Translations under genes and position numbers: made by a program
Part shown: positions 1 to 8,386 of the stretch, one piece after another
Position numbering within the stretch: position 1 is the stretch's first letter
Layout: each line of letters opens with the position of its first letter
Assembly (NCBI GenBank): GCA_964638005.1
Contig: CAZWXS010000001.1
Location: 62,001-126,000 of the forward strand
Reading direction: 5' to 3'
DNA length: 64,000 bases
DNA from: JAAYYM01 sp964638005
GTDB lineage: Bacteria > Bacillota > Clostridia > Lachnospirales > Lachnospiraceae
The notes under the pieces: model-generated
Told to the model about the DNA's origin: nothing
The model's database searches: none
The model's input: only the letters and a program-made list of their open reading frames with translations

Positions 1-212
1 ATTCCACGATCAGTTTGACTACATCCTTAAAAAAGACCGCACAAATGGCTATCAGAGTCGCTACATGCAGTAATACATCATATAACATCCCCGAATCCAG
101 ATTGATGTGCAATAAATTCTTGAAAATCGCAAGATGTCCGGAACTGCTGACCGGCAAGAACTCTGTCAAGCCTTGTAGTATTCCCAACAAAATTGCCTGA
201 AATATCGACATA
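1..212 (-). CDS. uppP: Undecaprenyl-diphosphatase, N-terminal part (cut by window edge)
   Basis: Dephosphorylates undecaprenyl diphosphate to recycle the lipid carrier for peptidoglycan and other envelope polymers; integral membrane enzyme (BacA/UppP family). The visible 70 residues begin MSIFQAILLGILQG and carry the family signature LTEFLPVSSSGHL, the conserved N-terminal motif. ATG at 212-210 follows GGAGG (223-219). The gene runs off the left end, so the rest cannot be judged. It is the last visible member of a minus-strand run DUF1015-glgB-mscS-uppP. The signature makes the family call firm; only the N-terminus is seen. Confidence 0.9.
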
Positions 213-256
213 CCGTGCCTCCTGTGCTTTGATCGTCAAAACCATCTATCAGTATA

Positions 257-1135
257 TCATTTTTCGACCGGATTGTCTATTAAATGAACATCTAACTGGT
301 TAAACGGAATTTCAATTCCTTCTCTGTCAAATGTCACTTTGATCTTCTCAAGGATGTTCCATCTCGTCTTCCAATACTCCTTTGCCGATATCCAACATCT
401 GAATCCGATCATCACCGCACTGTCTTCAAGACCATCCACGAACACCAGGATTTCCTTCTTTTTCTTTACTTCCGGTTCTTCATTGATAATCTGCAGGATC
501 AGATCCTTAGCTTTTGTGATATCCGAACGATAAGAAATGCCGACTTTGTAATTCAATTTCAGTTCCTTCATATGGGATACATTCGTCAACGAACTGTTTG
601 CCAGCACACCATTCGGAATCACGATAATCTTGTTCTCTATCGTAGTCAGTCTGGTATAGAAAATATCAATCTGACTGACTGTTCCTTCATTTTTGTGATT
701 ATCTTCGATGATATAATCTCCTACCTTGAACGGCTTGGTTGTCATGATCAGCACACCGCCGGCAAAATTAGAAAGGCTTCCCTGCAATGCCAGTCCGACT
801 GTCAGGCCTAATGAACCGATCAATGCCATGATGGAGGCAGCATCCACTCCCATCCATGCACCGATGACCAGTATGAGCAATATCCACAACGTTACCTTCA
901 GGCAGGAATCAATGAATTGAACAGAACCCGTCTCAACAGATGCTCTTTCCAGAGACCTCTTTACGATCTTTCGCAAAATCTTGGCCAGCCATAACCCGAT
1001 GATCAGCAGCAGGGCAGCCAGCAGAACCCGTATGCCAAGGCTCAGAGCCTTCTCCGGAAGCGACTGCAGATACTTTTCTATCACACCTGCATTGATTTCA
1101 TTTGCGATTTCATCCGTGATGATATCAGTTGACAT
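257..1135 (-). CDS. Small-conductance mechanosensitive channel (MscS family)
   Basis: Membrane channel expected to open on hypo-osmotic shock and release solutes. 292 residues, the usual length of short MscS proteins. A helix at about 30-55 and further hydrophobic segments at about 75-130 precede the pore-lining Gly/Ala-rich helix (GSLGLTVGLALQGSLSNFAGG), then the MscS beta domain (FKVGDYI) and a C-terminal alpha/beta domain. The ATG is 4 bases after the glgB stop and its ribosome site (AGAGGAG) lies in the last codons of glgB, so translation is probably coupled to glgB. Family call secure; which MscS paralogue is unknown. Confidence 0.92.
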   Translation of the reverse strand: MSTDIITDEIANEINAGVIEKYLQSLPEKALSLGIRVLLAALLLIIGLWLAKILRKIVKRSLERASVETGSVQFIDSCLKVTLWILLILVIGAWMGVDAASIMALIGSLGLTVGLALQGSLSNFAGGVLIMTTKPFKVGDYIIEDNHKNEGTVSQIDIFYTRLTTIENKIIVIPNGVLANSSLTNVSHMKELKLNYKVGISYRSDITKAKDLILQIINEEPEVKKKKEILVFVDGLEDSAVMIGFRCWISAKEYWKTRWNILEKIKVTFDREGIEIPFNQLDVHLIDNPVEK

Positions 1136-1138
1136 AGA

Positions 1139-3475
1139 CTAAACTCCTCTTTCTTCTTCCTGATACTTTTTTTCAAGTTCCTTCTTCAGGCCATTCTTCT
1201 TTCTCACTGTTTTGCGCCCTTTTTGAAGTGCCTTTTCCTTAGCCGTCTGATTATCCTTCAGTTCTTCGTTGACGCGTGTATATTGGAACACGCTGACTGA
1301 AAGAGGTGCCAGTTTGATTCGAATAGAATCCTCTCTGTTATCACACTCATCCTTCTTGGATTGTTTCAGCCTCGGATTGATGATACCGCTTCCGCCGTAC
1401 ATAACGGCATCTGTATTCAGAACCTCTTTATATTTTCCGGGTCCCGGAACGCCTATCTTATAATTGTCCTGTCCGTTTCCGCCAAAATTACATACCACCA
1501 GCAAAGTCTCATCTTCTATATGGCTCTTTCTCAGGAATACAACAATATTCTCATTTGCCGATATATTATTGATCCATTCAAAACCTTCCTGCCGATGATC
1601 CAGTTGATAGAGAGACGGATGTGAACGATAGAAAGCATTCAGCCCCTTCATCAATTGATTAATCTGTTGGTGCGCATCATACTGCAGCAGATCCCATTCC
1701 AGCTCACGGTTCTCATTCCACTCATCGAATTCCGCCATGTCCTGTCCCATAAACAATAGTTTCTTGCCCGGATGCAGCATCAGATAAGCCAAAGCCGCTC
1801 TTAGATTTGCAAATTTCTGCTCTCTCTCTCCCGGCATCTTACCGATCATGGAAGATTTCCCATGTACCACCTCGTCATGCGACAATGTCAGGATGAAACG
1901 CTCACTGTATGCATATATCATAGAAAAAGTCAGTTCGCCGTAATGATGCGTCCTAAAATAAGGATCGTATTTCATATAACCAAGGAAATCATTCATCCAA
2001 CCCATATTCCACTTATAATCAAATCCAAGCCCTCCGTCTTTCAGTACTCCGGTCACCATGGGCCATGCCGTAGATTCTTCTGCAATCAAAAGTACATCCG
2101 GATTCTGCTTTTTGAAAACAGAATTCAGGTGCTTGAGCAGCTCAACTGCCTCAAGATTCTCATTGCCGCCGTAGATATTGGCAATCCATTCGCCATCCTT
2201 CTTTCCGTAATCCAGATAAAGCATAGAAGCGACCGCATCCATTCTGATACCGTCAGCATGGTATTTCCTGACCCAGAACAATGCATTGGCAATCAGATAA
2301 TTCCTAACCTCCGGACGTCCGTAATTATATAACAGTGTACCCCATTGCGGGTGAAAGCCCTGACGTGGATTCTGATGCTCATACAGACATGTTCCGTCAA
2401 AATTGGACAATCCGTATGTATCACGCGGAAAATGTGCGGGAACCCAGTCAAGAATCACACCGATTTCCTGCTCATGCATATAATCCATGAAATACATAAA
2501 ATCCTCCGGCGTACCATAACGGCTCGTCGGCGCATAATAGCCTATGACCTGATAGCCCCACGACTCATCCAGCGGATGCTCCATGATCGGCATCAGTTCA
2601 ACGTGTGTATAACCCATATCTTTGACATAGGACGCAAGCATCGGTGCAATCTCGCGATAATTATAAAAGTCCCTGCCGTCATCAGGCTTTTTGAACGAGC
2701 CCAGATGAACTTCATATATGGACACAGGAGCACTCTCTGCCTGATATTTCCCTCTGAACGCAAGCCACTTGCCATCATTCCACTGATATTCATCAAGACT
2801 TCGTACGACCGAAGCATTTTCGGGGCGAAGCTCTGCACCAAACGCATACGGATCCGCTTTTAAGACGATCAGACCACCCTTGATCTTAATTTCGTATTTA
2901 TAGATGTCACCTTCCTTAATATCAGGAATAAAGATTTCAAAGATTCCGGTATCTGCAATACGGCGCATTTGATGTACACGTCCGTCCCATTCATTGAAAT
3001 CACCGACTACACTAACACGGACAGCATTTGGTGCCCATACGGCAAATGCCGTACCACTCACGCCATCTATCTCTTTTACATGTGCACCGAGCATATCGTA
3101 GGCTTCATAATGCAGACCTGCATTGAATTTTCTCGCTTCCTTTTCGGATACGGTCGGTTCGTAATTATACAGTTCTCTGACTTCCTGCTTGGTTCCGTCC
3201 TCCAATGTACACAGATAACTGTATTCAAACCGGGCCTTCTCCTTGATGAACACGGCAAAAAAACCGGCTTCATCAGCCATCTCCATCGGAATGTCCTTAT
3301 CGGAAGGCTTGATCCTGACCGACACTTTTTTCGCATGTGGCTGAAAGGTCTGAATCAGGGTTCCTCCGTTTACTGCCTGTGTCCCTAATATCTCATGCGG
3401 ATGATCCTCCTCAGAATATACAACTCCTTCAATCCTTGCCCAGTTCATTAACTTATAGAGTTTTGCATTCATCAT
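1139..3475 (-). CDS. glgB: 1,4-alpha-glucan branching enzyme
   Basis: Makes alpha-1,6 branches in glycogen (GH13, cytoplasmic). From the ATG at 3475, 778 residues: an N-terminal beta domain, a CBM48 domain (about 125-230), then the GH13 barrel and a C-terminal beta domain. Catalytic residues are intact: D413 in GIRMDAV, E466 in LLIAEES and the H-D pair of LTLSHDEVVHGK (D534). A longer frame with an upstream start exists, but the start at 3475 is chosen because its ATG overlaps the DUF1015 stop (ATGA) and follows GGAGG at 4 bases. The C-terminal tail is unusually Lys/Glu rich. No glgA, glgC or glgP is nearby. It gives an in-window reference for the inactive GlgX-like protein at 28462-30459. 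Confidence 0.96.
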   Translation of the reverse strand: MMNAKLYKLMNWARIEGVVYSEEDHPHEILGTQAVNGGTLIQTFQPHAKKVSVRIKPSDKDIPMEMADEAGFFAVFIKEKARFEYSYLCTLEDGTKQEVRELYNYEPTVSEKEARKFNAGLHYEAYDMLGAHVKEIDGVSGTAFAVWAPNAVRVSVVGDFNEWDGRVHQMRRIADTGIFEIFIPDIKEGDIYKYEIKIKGGLIVLKADPYAFGAELRPENASVVRSLDEYQWNDGKWLAFRGKYQAESAPVSIYEVHLGSFKKPDDGRDFYNYREIAPMLASYVKDMGYTHVELMPIMEHPLDESWGYQVIGYYAPTSRYGTPEDFMYFMDYMHEQEIGVILDWVPAHFPRDTYGLSNFDGTCLYEHQNPRQGFHPQWGTLLYNYGRPEVRNYLIANALFWVRKYHADGIRMDAVASMLYLDYGKKDGEWIANIYGGNENLEAVELLKHLNSVFKKQNPDVLLIAEESTAWPMVTGVLKDGGLGFDYKWNMGWMNDFLGYMKYDPYFRTHHYGELTFSMIYAYSERFILTLSHDEVVHGKSSMIGKMPGEREQKFANLRAALAYLMLHPGKKLLFMGQDMAEFDEWNENRELEWDLLQYDAHQQINQLMKGLNAFYRSHPSLYQLDHRQEGFEWINNISANENIVVFLRKSHIEDETLLVVCNFGGNGQDNYKIGVPGPGKYKEVLNTDAVMYGGSGIINPRLKQSKKDECDNREDSIRIKLAPLSVSVFQYTRVNEELKDNQTAKEKALQKGRKTVRKKNGLKKELEKKYQEEERGV

Positions 3476-4725
3476 GATTCCTCCGTATCGCTGCCGATTA
3501 CATGTATGAAAAGTCCGCTTCTGAGCTTTGGTTCGAACCATGTTGACTTCGGCGGCATCAGCAGCCCTGCATCCGCCACTTCGAACAATTCCCGAATAGA
3601 GGTCGGATACATTGCAAATGCAGCTTTACAATCACTGTGAACCCTTCTCTCCAGTTCTGAGAGTCCTCTGATTCCACCGACAAAATCAATTCTTTTATCG
3701 GTTTTCGGATCCATAATATGAAGTATCGGTGCAAGAATCCGATTCTGTAAAACAGAAACATCCAATCCCTCTACCGGATGACTGCTCCTAAATTCATCTC
3801 GAAGTTTCAGACGATACCACTGATCGTCCAGATACATTCCCACCATCCCCTTTTGGGTCGGATGGTATTGTTCCGATACCGCCTCTGTCTCAAATACTTC
3901 ATTGATCTTCTCAAGAAATTGCTGTGGCGTATATCCATTCAGATCCTTCACAACACGGTTATAATCCATAATCATCAATTGCTCATCCGGAAATAATACC
4001 GACAGGAAGTAATTGAATTCCTCTTCTCCGGTAAACTGCTTTACCTCTTCTCTTCTCTTCAGCCCGACCTTCACGGCAGAAGCACATCTATGATGTCCGT
4101 CCGCAATATAGATCTGATCCAGAGACTGAAAAGTCTCCTTGACTGCTTGTATATCTGCAGTATCGTCAATGATCCATACAGAATGTCTGACTCCGTCCTC
4201 AGAGGTAAAATCATAGATTGGCTTCTTAGAACAATTTCGTTCTACCACTTCATTGATTACCTGTTCAGAACGGTATGCCAGAAAAATAGGGCCTGTCTGT
4301 GCATCGCACACATCTACATGTCTGATTCGATCCAGTTCTTTGTCTTCTCTCGTATTCTCATGTTTCTTAATGATATTATTTTGATAGTCGTCAATAGACG
4401 CACATGCCACGATACCGGTCTGTGCGCGTCCGTTCATCGTCAATTCATAGATATAATAACATGGCTTCTCATCCTGTATGAAGTCACCGTTTTGAATCAT
4501 ATTCCACAGAATCTCATTTGCCTTTTCATACACTCTCGCATCATATGTATCCACCGTATCATCAAACTGTGTTTCTGCTCTGTCTATCCTCAAAAAAGAA
4601 AGAGGTTCCCTGCTGACTTCTTTTTTCGCCTCTTCACGGTTATATACGTCATAAGGCAGTGCCGCAATACGGCTTACAAGTTCCTCTCTCGGTCTGATAC
4701 ATTGAAATGGTCTGATCTGTGCCAT
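3472..4725 (-). CDS. DUF1015 family protein (possible serine kinase-related)
   Basis: 417-residue soluble protein matching the DUF1015 family along its length: N-terminal PFQCIRP and AALPYDVYN, a central YIADGHHRCASA motif and a C-terminal region ending in LRSGLFIHV. Members are common in Clostridia, often near serA/serC. Some relatives have, to my recollection, been linked to free-serine phosphorylation; I treat that as inference only. Here serC-serA lie 2.5 kb downstream on the same strand, separated by a surface protein gene. It is the first gene of the run with glgB (ATGA overlap) and has its own promoter at 4761-4789 and ribosome site AGGAGTTAGGACATC before the ATG. Confidence 0.85.
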   Translation of the reverse strand: MAQIRPFQCIRPREELVSRIAALPYDVYNREEAKKEVSREPLSFLRIDRAETQFDDTVDTYDARVYEKANEILWNMIQNGDFIQDEKPCYYIYELTMNGRAQTGIVACASIDDYQNNIIKKHENTREDKELDRIRHVDVCDAQTGPIFLAYRSEQVINEVVERNCSKKPIYDFTSEDGVRHSVWIIDDTADIQAVKETFQSLDQIYIADGHHRCASAVKVGLKRREEVKQFTGEEEFNYFLSVLFPDEQLMIMDYNRVVKDLNGYTPQQFLEKINEVFETEAVSEQYHPTQKGMVGMYLDDQWYRLKLRDEFRSSHPVEGLDVSVLQNRILAPILHIMDPKTDKRIDFVGGIRGLSELERRVHSDCKAAFAMYPTSIRELFEVADAGLLMPPKSTWFEPKLRSGLFIHVIGSDTEES

Positions 4726-4760
4726 GATGTCCTAACTCCTTCATATATTTATTTACTACT

Positions 4761-4789
4761 ATTCTATCAAAGTTTTCCTGCTGACACAA
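4761..4789 (-). promoter_or_regulatory. Promoter for DUF1015-glgB-mscS-uppP
   Basis: Minus strand: -35 TTGTGT (4789-4784), 17-base spacer, -10 TAGAAT (4766-4761) preceded by TGA (extended -10). It lies 36 bases upstream of the DUF1015 ATG, back to back with the promoter of the 89-residue gene. Confidence 0.6.
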
Positions 4790-4819
4790 CCACCAAATCA
4801 ACATCATATAGTATCTGTC

Positions 4820-4848
4820 TTGAAACAAAGAACAAATTATGCTATTAT
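4820..4848 (+). promoter_or_regulatory. Promoter for the 89-residue gene
   Basis: -35 TTGAAA (4820-4825), 17-base spacer, -10 TATTAT (4843-4848) preceded by TGC (extended -10). About 33 bases separate it from the ATG at 4882, with AAGGAGG in between. Confidence 0.7.
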
Positions 4849-4881
4849 ATATCCATTCCATGAAAGAAGGAGGAATCAAAT

Positions 4882-5151
4882 ATGACATCCGAAGACAGAA
4901 AGATGTTAGACCGGATCAACACCTATGCCGACGAGGTACTAAGCGACATAGACCCCCAGAAGACGCAAATATCCTTTCAGTTAGAGAAATTAAGACCAAT
5001 ATTGGATCAGGTTGCTGCAGAACAAGGTGTTCCTGTCGAAGATATCTTTATCAGATATATGGATCTCGCCAGTGAACTCTCTGTAGAAAAGGAGCGTAAA
5101 TTCCGTAGTGAATTAGGCAATCCATCTCCCTACGGAGATGTCAATATTTAA
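4882..5151 (+). CDS. Hypothetical small acidic protein (89 aa)
   Basis: I do not recognise a family. 89 residues, no signal peptide or membrane segment, rich in charged residues and predicted mostly helical: a helix at about 3-20, another at 28-45 (FQLEKLRPILDQVAAEQG), one at 48-75, and a loose Pro/Gly tail. It is supported as a real gene by a strong extended -10 promoter (4820-4848), a perfect AAGGAGG eight bases before the ATG, and a strong terminator directly after its stop. It stands alone as a monocistronic plus-strand gene between two minus-strand units. The helical layout could suit a small regulator or adaptor, but nothing in the sequence assigns a function. Confidence 0.8.
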   Translation: MTSEDRKMLDRINTYADEVLSDIDPQKTQISFQLEKLRPILDQVAAEQGVPVEDIFIRYMDLASELSVEKERKFRSELGNPSPYGDVNI

Positions 5152-5205
5152 AAAATATAATGGAGCGGTATTCAGAAGAACACTGCTTCATTATATTTTT
5201 CTCTT
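5151..5205. terminator. Bidirectional terminator
   Basis: Long hairpin with arms AAAAATATAATGGAGC (5151-5166) and GCTTCATTATATTTTT (5185-5200), one G-T position in the stem, A run on the left and T run on the right. It lies between the convergent 89-residue gene and the surface protein gene, so it can serve both. Confidence 0.85.
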
Positions 5206-5207
5206 TT

Positions 5208-7091
5208 TTATTTTCTCTTCTTTTTCTTTCCGCCGCTCTTGGCAATCACAGCAATTGCAATCATCGATCCCACAACAATCGCCGCAAATATCAACACCCA
5301 TTTCAATGGGCTCTCATTATTCGTTGCATTCGTATGCCGCGGTTCTCTGATTGCGGAGGACTGCACCTTTGCCGCCGTCGTACCGCCTGTATATTTTACA
5401 CGATTGACCGTAATCGCATATGCAGAAGCATGATTCAGCATAAAGCTTGCATTTCCCTGTGAATCGATCATGCATGTATCAATATGTTCCATTGCATTTG
5501 TACCGGTATTATAGTAAAACAGGTTCGCATATTTTCCCGCGTCTTTTGTATCAATATACATAGACAAATTTGCTGCAAACCCAAAGTCGCCCTCATGCGC
5601 AAGCAAGAACTGATGATAATCCGGCGCTTCTGTTTCAAGACTCTGCAGGGTATCTGCCGGAATCGCATCGGCATTCAGGATCACCGCCATATCAACGTCC
5701 CTGCTCGGATCGCTGACCGAACTCCCCTGTATGGTCCAGATGGTTCCGTTATCCATTCCCAGCACCAGTTCGGAATGATTCGTTTTAGCGGCACTCAACG
5801 CTGTTGAAGTCACATCTGTCGTTCCGTTCATATTTAAAAACATCGGTTCCGAGGTCATATTTGCAGCAATCGCATCCCATCCTCTGATGCTGCTGTTTCC
5901 CAAAATGCTGGGGCCGGTTGCGCTCGACGGAACAAAATCCACCGGTGCTGCTGCCTCCTGAACAGCTTCTGTTGCTACGAAATTATCTATGTCATTGATC
6001 TCATCATCTTCTTTTGTAACATTGGAAGTCACATTTTCCACCGGTGCCGCCGCCACATCAATGATCACTTCCATCGCATCACTGGGTAATGTCGTATATG
6101 CCCCCCTTGTCCTTATAAAATAAGTACCGGCGGGAACCTGTATGGAATATGTATTGATATTGTTCCATGCAGCACCTCCCTGCGGCATATATTCCATCTG
6201 CGGACTCAATCCGTTGATGGTTCCCTGTGCATTAGCAGTCGCACTGACAGCGCCGATGCCTGTCGGCGGAGACGCTTTTGCCAGATTGATGGTCTGTACC
6301 TCAGAGTCTGAATTGGTCGTATTATTTCCGGGTCTGTACAATTTGATACCCTGATCCGTACGCAGATCTGACAGATTCAGTACTACCTGATCCGCCCCTG
6401 CCATGATCCAGTTATTTCCGCCATTAAGCGAATAGTTGATCCCCTGCACGCCTGACAAAGTCATCGTTCCCGCATCAAAGCTCGCTCCCGGCGTTGCCAT
6501 TCTCGGAAGACCGCGTGTCGGATCATAGCCATTGATTGTCACTGTAATACTGTCACTCGCAATCGTGGTTCCCGAACCCTTGACCCTGACGTTATATTTC
6601 CCCGGCGCCAGATTTGAAATCGTAGTATCTCCGATGTCTGACCAGTTGCTGTCCGATTCCTTTTTATACTGCATCGAATTGTTCACATTCGTAATCTTGC
6701 CACTGTTACCGTTGTCAGTCGGAGAAACGCCCTGCACATTGCTCGGTGTATTGGCCTTATTCAGTACAATGCACAGCACATCCGAATCATATGTGTTATT
6801 GCCGTCTCCCGTCATTTTTACTAAGATTCCGTGTGCCAGCGAATTGTTGGCCTCATCCTGTGTCAGTGTAATGGTATTCATCCATGAATCCTGTATCAGG
6901 CTCCAGTTACTGCCGCCGTCAAAGGAAAACGCCATACCGACACGCAGCTGGCTCAATGTCAGATTAGATGCATCAAATACAGCACTCGGCATCGGCTGCT
7001 TCTCTGCCGCCTTTGCTTCCGAAAAATCTGCAAATATACTGCACAATGTGATAACTATGATTGCAAATAACCCTCCGATTTTCTTTGTCAT
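5208..7091 (-). CDS. Repeat-containing surface protein with C-terminal membrane anchor
   Basis: Not a family I can name. 627 residues from the ATG at 7091 (GGAGG eight to nine bases upstream; a longer frame starting at 7142 begins inside the promoter). N-terminal signal peptide (KKIGGLFAIIVITLCSIFADF, cleaved near AKAAEK). Then two imperfect ~145-residue units, about 36-186 and 201-344, each with FDAxxLTLS, GGxNW, a central GNNTxxSDxE/DV element and an A/PG-K/T-Y...R.KG/RG segment. A Glu/Asp/Ala linker follows, then a C-terminal domain (about 390-565) ending in a NHASAYAITVN-like strand, a Thr/Asn linker, one transmembrane helix (about 597-619) and a KKKKRK tail. It is probably anchored with the repeats outside the cell. 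No LPXTG motif and no obvious enzyme motif. Confidence 0.8.
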   Translation of the reverse strand: MTKKIGGLFAIIVITLCSIFADFSEAKAAEKQPMPSAVFDASNLTLSQLRVGMAFSFDGGSNWSLIQDSWMNTITLTQDEANNSLAHGILVKMTGDGNNTYDSDVLCIVLNKANTPSNVQGVSPTDNGNSGKITNVNNSMQYKKESDSNWSDIGDTTISNLAPGKYNVRVKGSGTTIASDSITVTINGYDPTRGLPRMATPGASFDAGTMTLSGVQGINYSLNGGNNWIMAGADQVVLNLSDLRTDQGIKLYRPGNNTTNSDSEVQTINLAKASPPTGIGAVSATANAQGTINGLSPQMEYMPQGGAAWNNINTYSIQVPAGTYFIRTRGAYTTLPSDAMEVIIDVAAAPVENVTSNVTKEDDEINDIDNFVATEAVQEAAAPVDFVPSSATGPSILGNSSIRGWDAIAANMTSEPMFLNMNGTTDVTSTALSAAKTNHSELVLGMDNGTIWTIQGSSVSDPSRDVDMAVILNADAIPADTLQSLETEAPDYHQFLLAHEGDFGFAANLSMYIDTKDAGKYANLFYYNTGTNAMEHIDTCMIDSQGNASFMLNHASAYAITVNRVKYTGGTTAAKVQSSAIREPRHTNATNNESPLKWVLIFAAIVVGSMIAIAVIAKSGGKKKKRK

Positions 7092-7130
7092 ATTTCTGCA
7101 CCTCCTGTCTACTGATACGAATTCAATTTC

Positions 7131-7139
7131 ATAATAGCA
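7131..7139 (-). promoter_or_regulatory. Extended -10 promoter for the surface protein
   Basis: Minus-strand TGCTATTAT (7139-7131), a full extended -10. The -35 region is weak (TTTTGT-like at 7159-7154). The same extended -10 occurs upstream of the BMP lipoprotein (38719-38727) and of the 89-residue gene. About 40 bases separate it from the ATG at 7091. Confidence 0.5.
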
Positions 7140-7149
7140 CAATTTTCAA

Positions 7150-7190
7150 CAAAACAAAAGAGAATCAACACCTGTTTGGCACTGATTCTC
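7150..7190 (-). terminator. Terminator after serA
   Basis: Minus-strand hairpin GAGAATCA ... TGATTCTC (7190-7183 and 7167-7160, with further pairing inside) followed by TTTTGTTTTG. It closes the leuB-to-serA run and ends just before the surface protein promoter. Confidence 0.75.
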
Positions 7191-7222
7191 CTGTCATTTT
7201 TATTCACATGGATGTTATCGTA

Positions 7223-8386
7223 TTATTTTACGACTCTGACTCTGATCACACCGTCGATTGCTACCAGTTTCTGAACAATCTCATCCGAAATGGCAACTTC
7301 CACATCCAGCATCGTATATGCATATTCACCCTTTGACTTATTGACCATATCGGAAATATTGATACCGAGATCTCCGAAGGATGCTGTGAATTTGGTAATC
7401 ATATTAGCAACGTTCTTATGCATGATCGCAACACGACCGACATTACTGCAGACACCCATGTCACAATTCGGATAATTCACGGAGTTGTTGATATTACCAT
7501 TCTCCAAATAATTCTTAAGTTCCTTGACTGCCATCTTTGCACAGTTATCTTCTGATTCTTCGGTAGAAGCTCCAAGGTGAGGAATGACAATGCATCCTTC
7601 TACTCCTGCTGTCGTCGGATTCGGGAAATCAGATACATATTTCTTAACCTTACCGGACTTGATGGCTGCAACAACATCTTCTTCATTTGCAAGCAGATCT
7701 CTTGCAAAGTTCAGGATAACAACGCCGTCTTTCATCTTCGAGATTGCTTCTTTATTGATGGTACCTCTGGTAGCGTCCATCAGCGGTACGTGGATCGTAA
7801 TGAAATCACACTGCTCGTAAATTTCATCCACATTCAGCACATGTTTGATATCTCTGGAGAGATTCCATGCTGCATCGACTGAAATATACGGATCATAGCC
7901 GTACACTTCCATTCCGAGATGTTTTGCCACATTGGCAACTCTGACACCGATGGCGCCAAGTCCAATGATACCCAACTTCTTGTCCTGTATTTCATTTCCC
8001 GCAAAGTTCTTCTTTTCCTTCTCTGCAAGTTTTGCAATATCCGCATTTCCTGCCTCTGAGGTAACCCAGTTGATACCGCCTACCACATCTCTGGATGCAA
8101 GCAGCAGACCTGCAATCACCAGTTCCTTAACACCGTTCGCGTTGGCACCCGGTGTGTTAAATACAACGATTCCCTTTTGTGCACATACATCCAACGGAAT
8201 GTTATTGACTCCGGCTCCCGCTCTTGCAATCGCGAGCAGATTCTCCGGCAGCTCCATATCATGCATGGAAGCACTTCTGACAAGCACGCCGTCCGCTTCC
8301 TTGATGTCATCACACTTTTCATACTTTGCATCAAATCTGTCCAAGCCGATCTGTGCAATTGGATTCAGGCAATTATATTTAAACAT
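7223..8386 (-). CDS. serA: D-3-phosphoglycerate dehydrogenase
   Basis: First step of serine synthesis: 3-phosphoglycerate + NAD to 3-phosphohydroxypyruvate. 387 residues: substrate domain, Rossmann NAD domain (LGIIGLGAIGVRVANVA), the catalytic Arg/Glu region around residues 225-265 and a HLGASTEE His motif, then a C-terminal ACT domain (about 315-387), the usual serine-sensing module. This is the short ACT-bearing type rather than the long type with an intervening domain. Its ATG overlaps the serC stop (TAATG), so the two are translationally coupled. A terminator follows at 7150-7190. Feedback control by serine through the ACT domain is expected from the family, not shown here. Confidence 0.95.
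   Translation of the reverse strand: MFKYNCLNPIAQIGLDRFDAKYEKCDDIKEADGVLVRSASMHDMELPENLLAIARAGAGVNNIPLDVCAQKGIVVFNTPGANANGVKELVIAGLLLASRDVVGGINWVTSEAGNADIAKLAEKEKKNFAGNEIQDKKLGIIGLGAIGVRVANVAKHLGMEVYGYDPYISVDAAWNLSRDIKHVLNVDEIYEQCDFITIHVPLMDATRGTINKEAISKMKDGVVILNFARDLLANEEDVVAAIKSGKVKKYVSDFPNPTTAGVEGCIVIPHLGASTEESEDNCAKMAVKELKNYLENGNINNSVNYPNCDMGVCSNVGRVAIMHKNVANMITKFTASFGDLGINISDMVNKSKGEYAYTMLDVEVAISDEIVQKLVAIDGVIRVRVVK

Noticed and set aside
1139..3541. Longer GlgB starting at 3541
   Set aside because: The extra 22 residues lie inside DUF1015 and have no ribosome site; the coupled ATG at 3475 fits better.
4090..4863. 257-codon frame antisense to DUF1015
   Set aside because: Runs across the divergent promoter region and the conserved gene on the other strand; no ribosome site.
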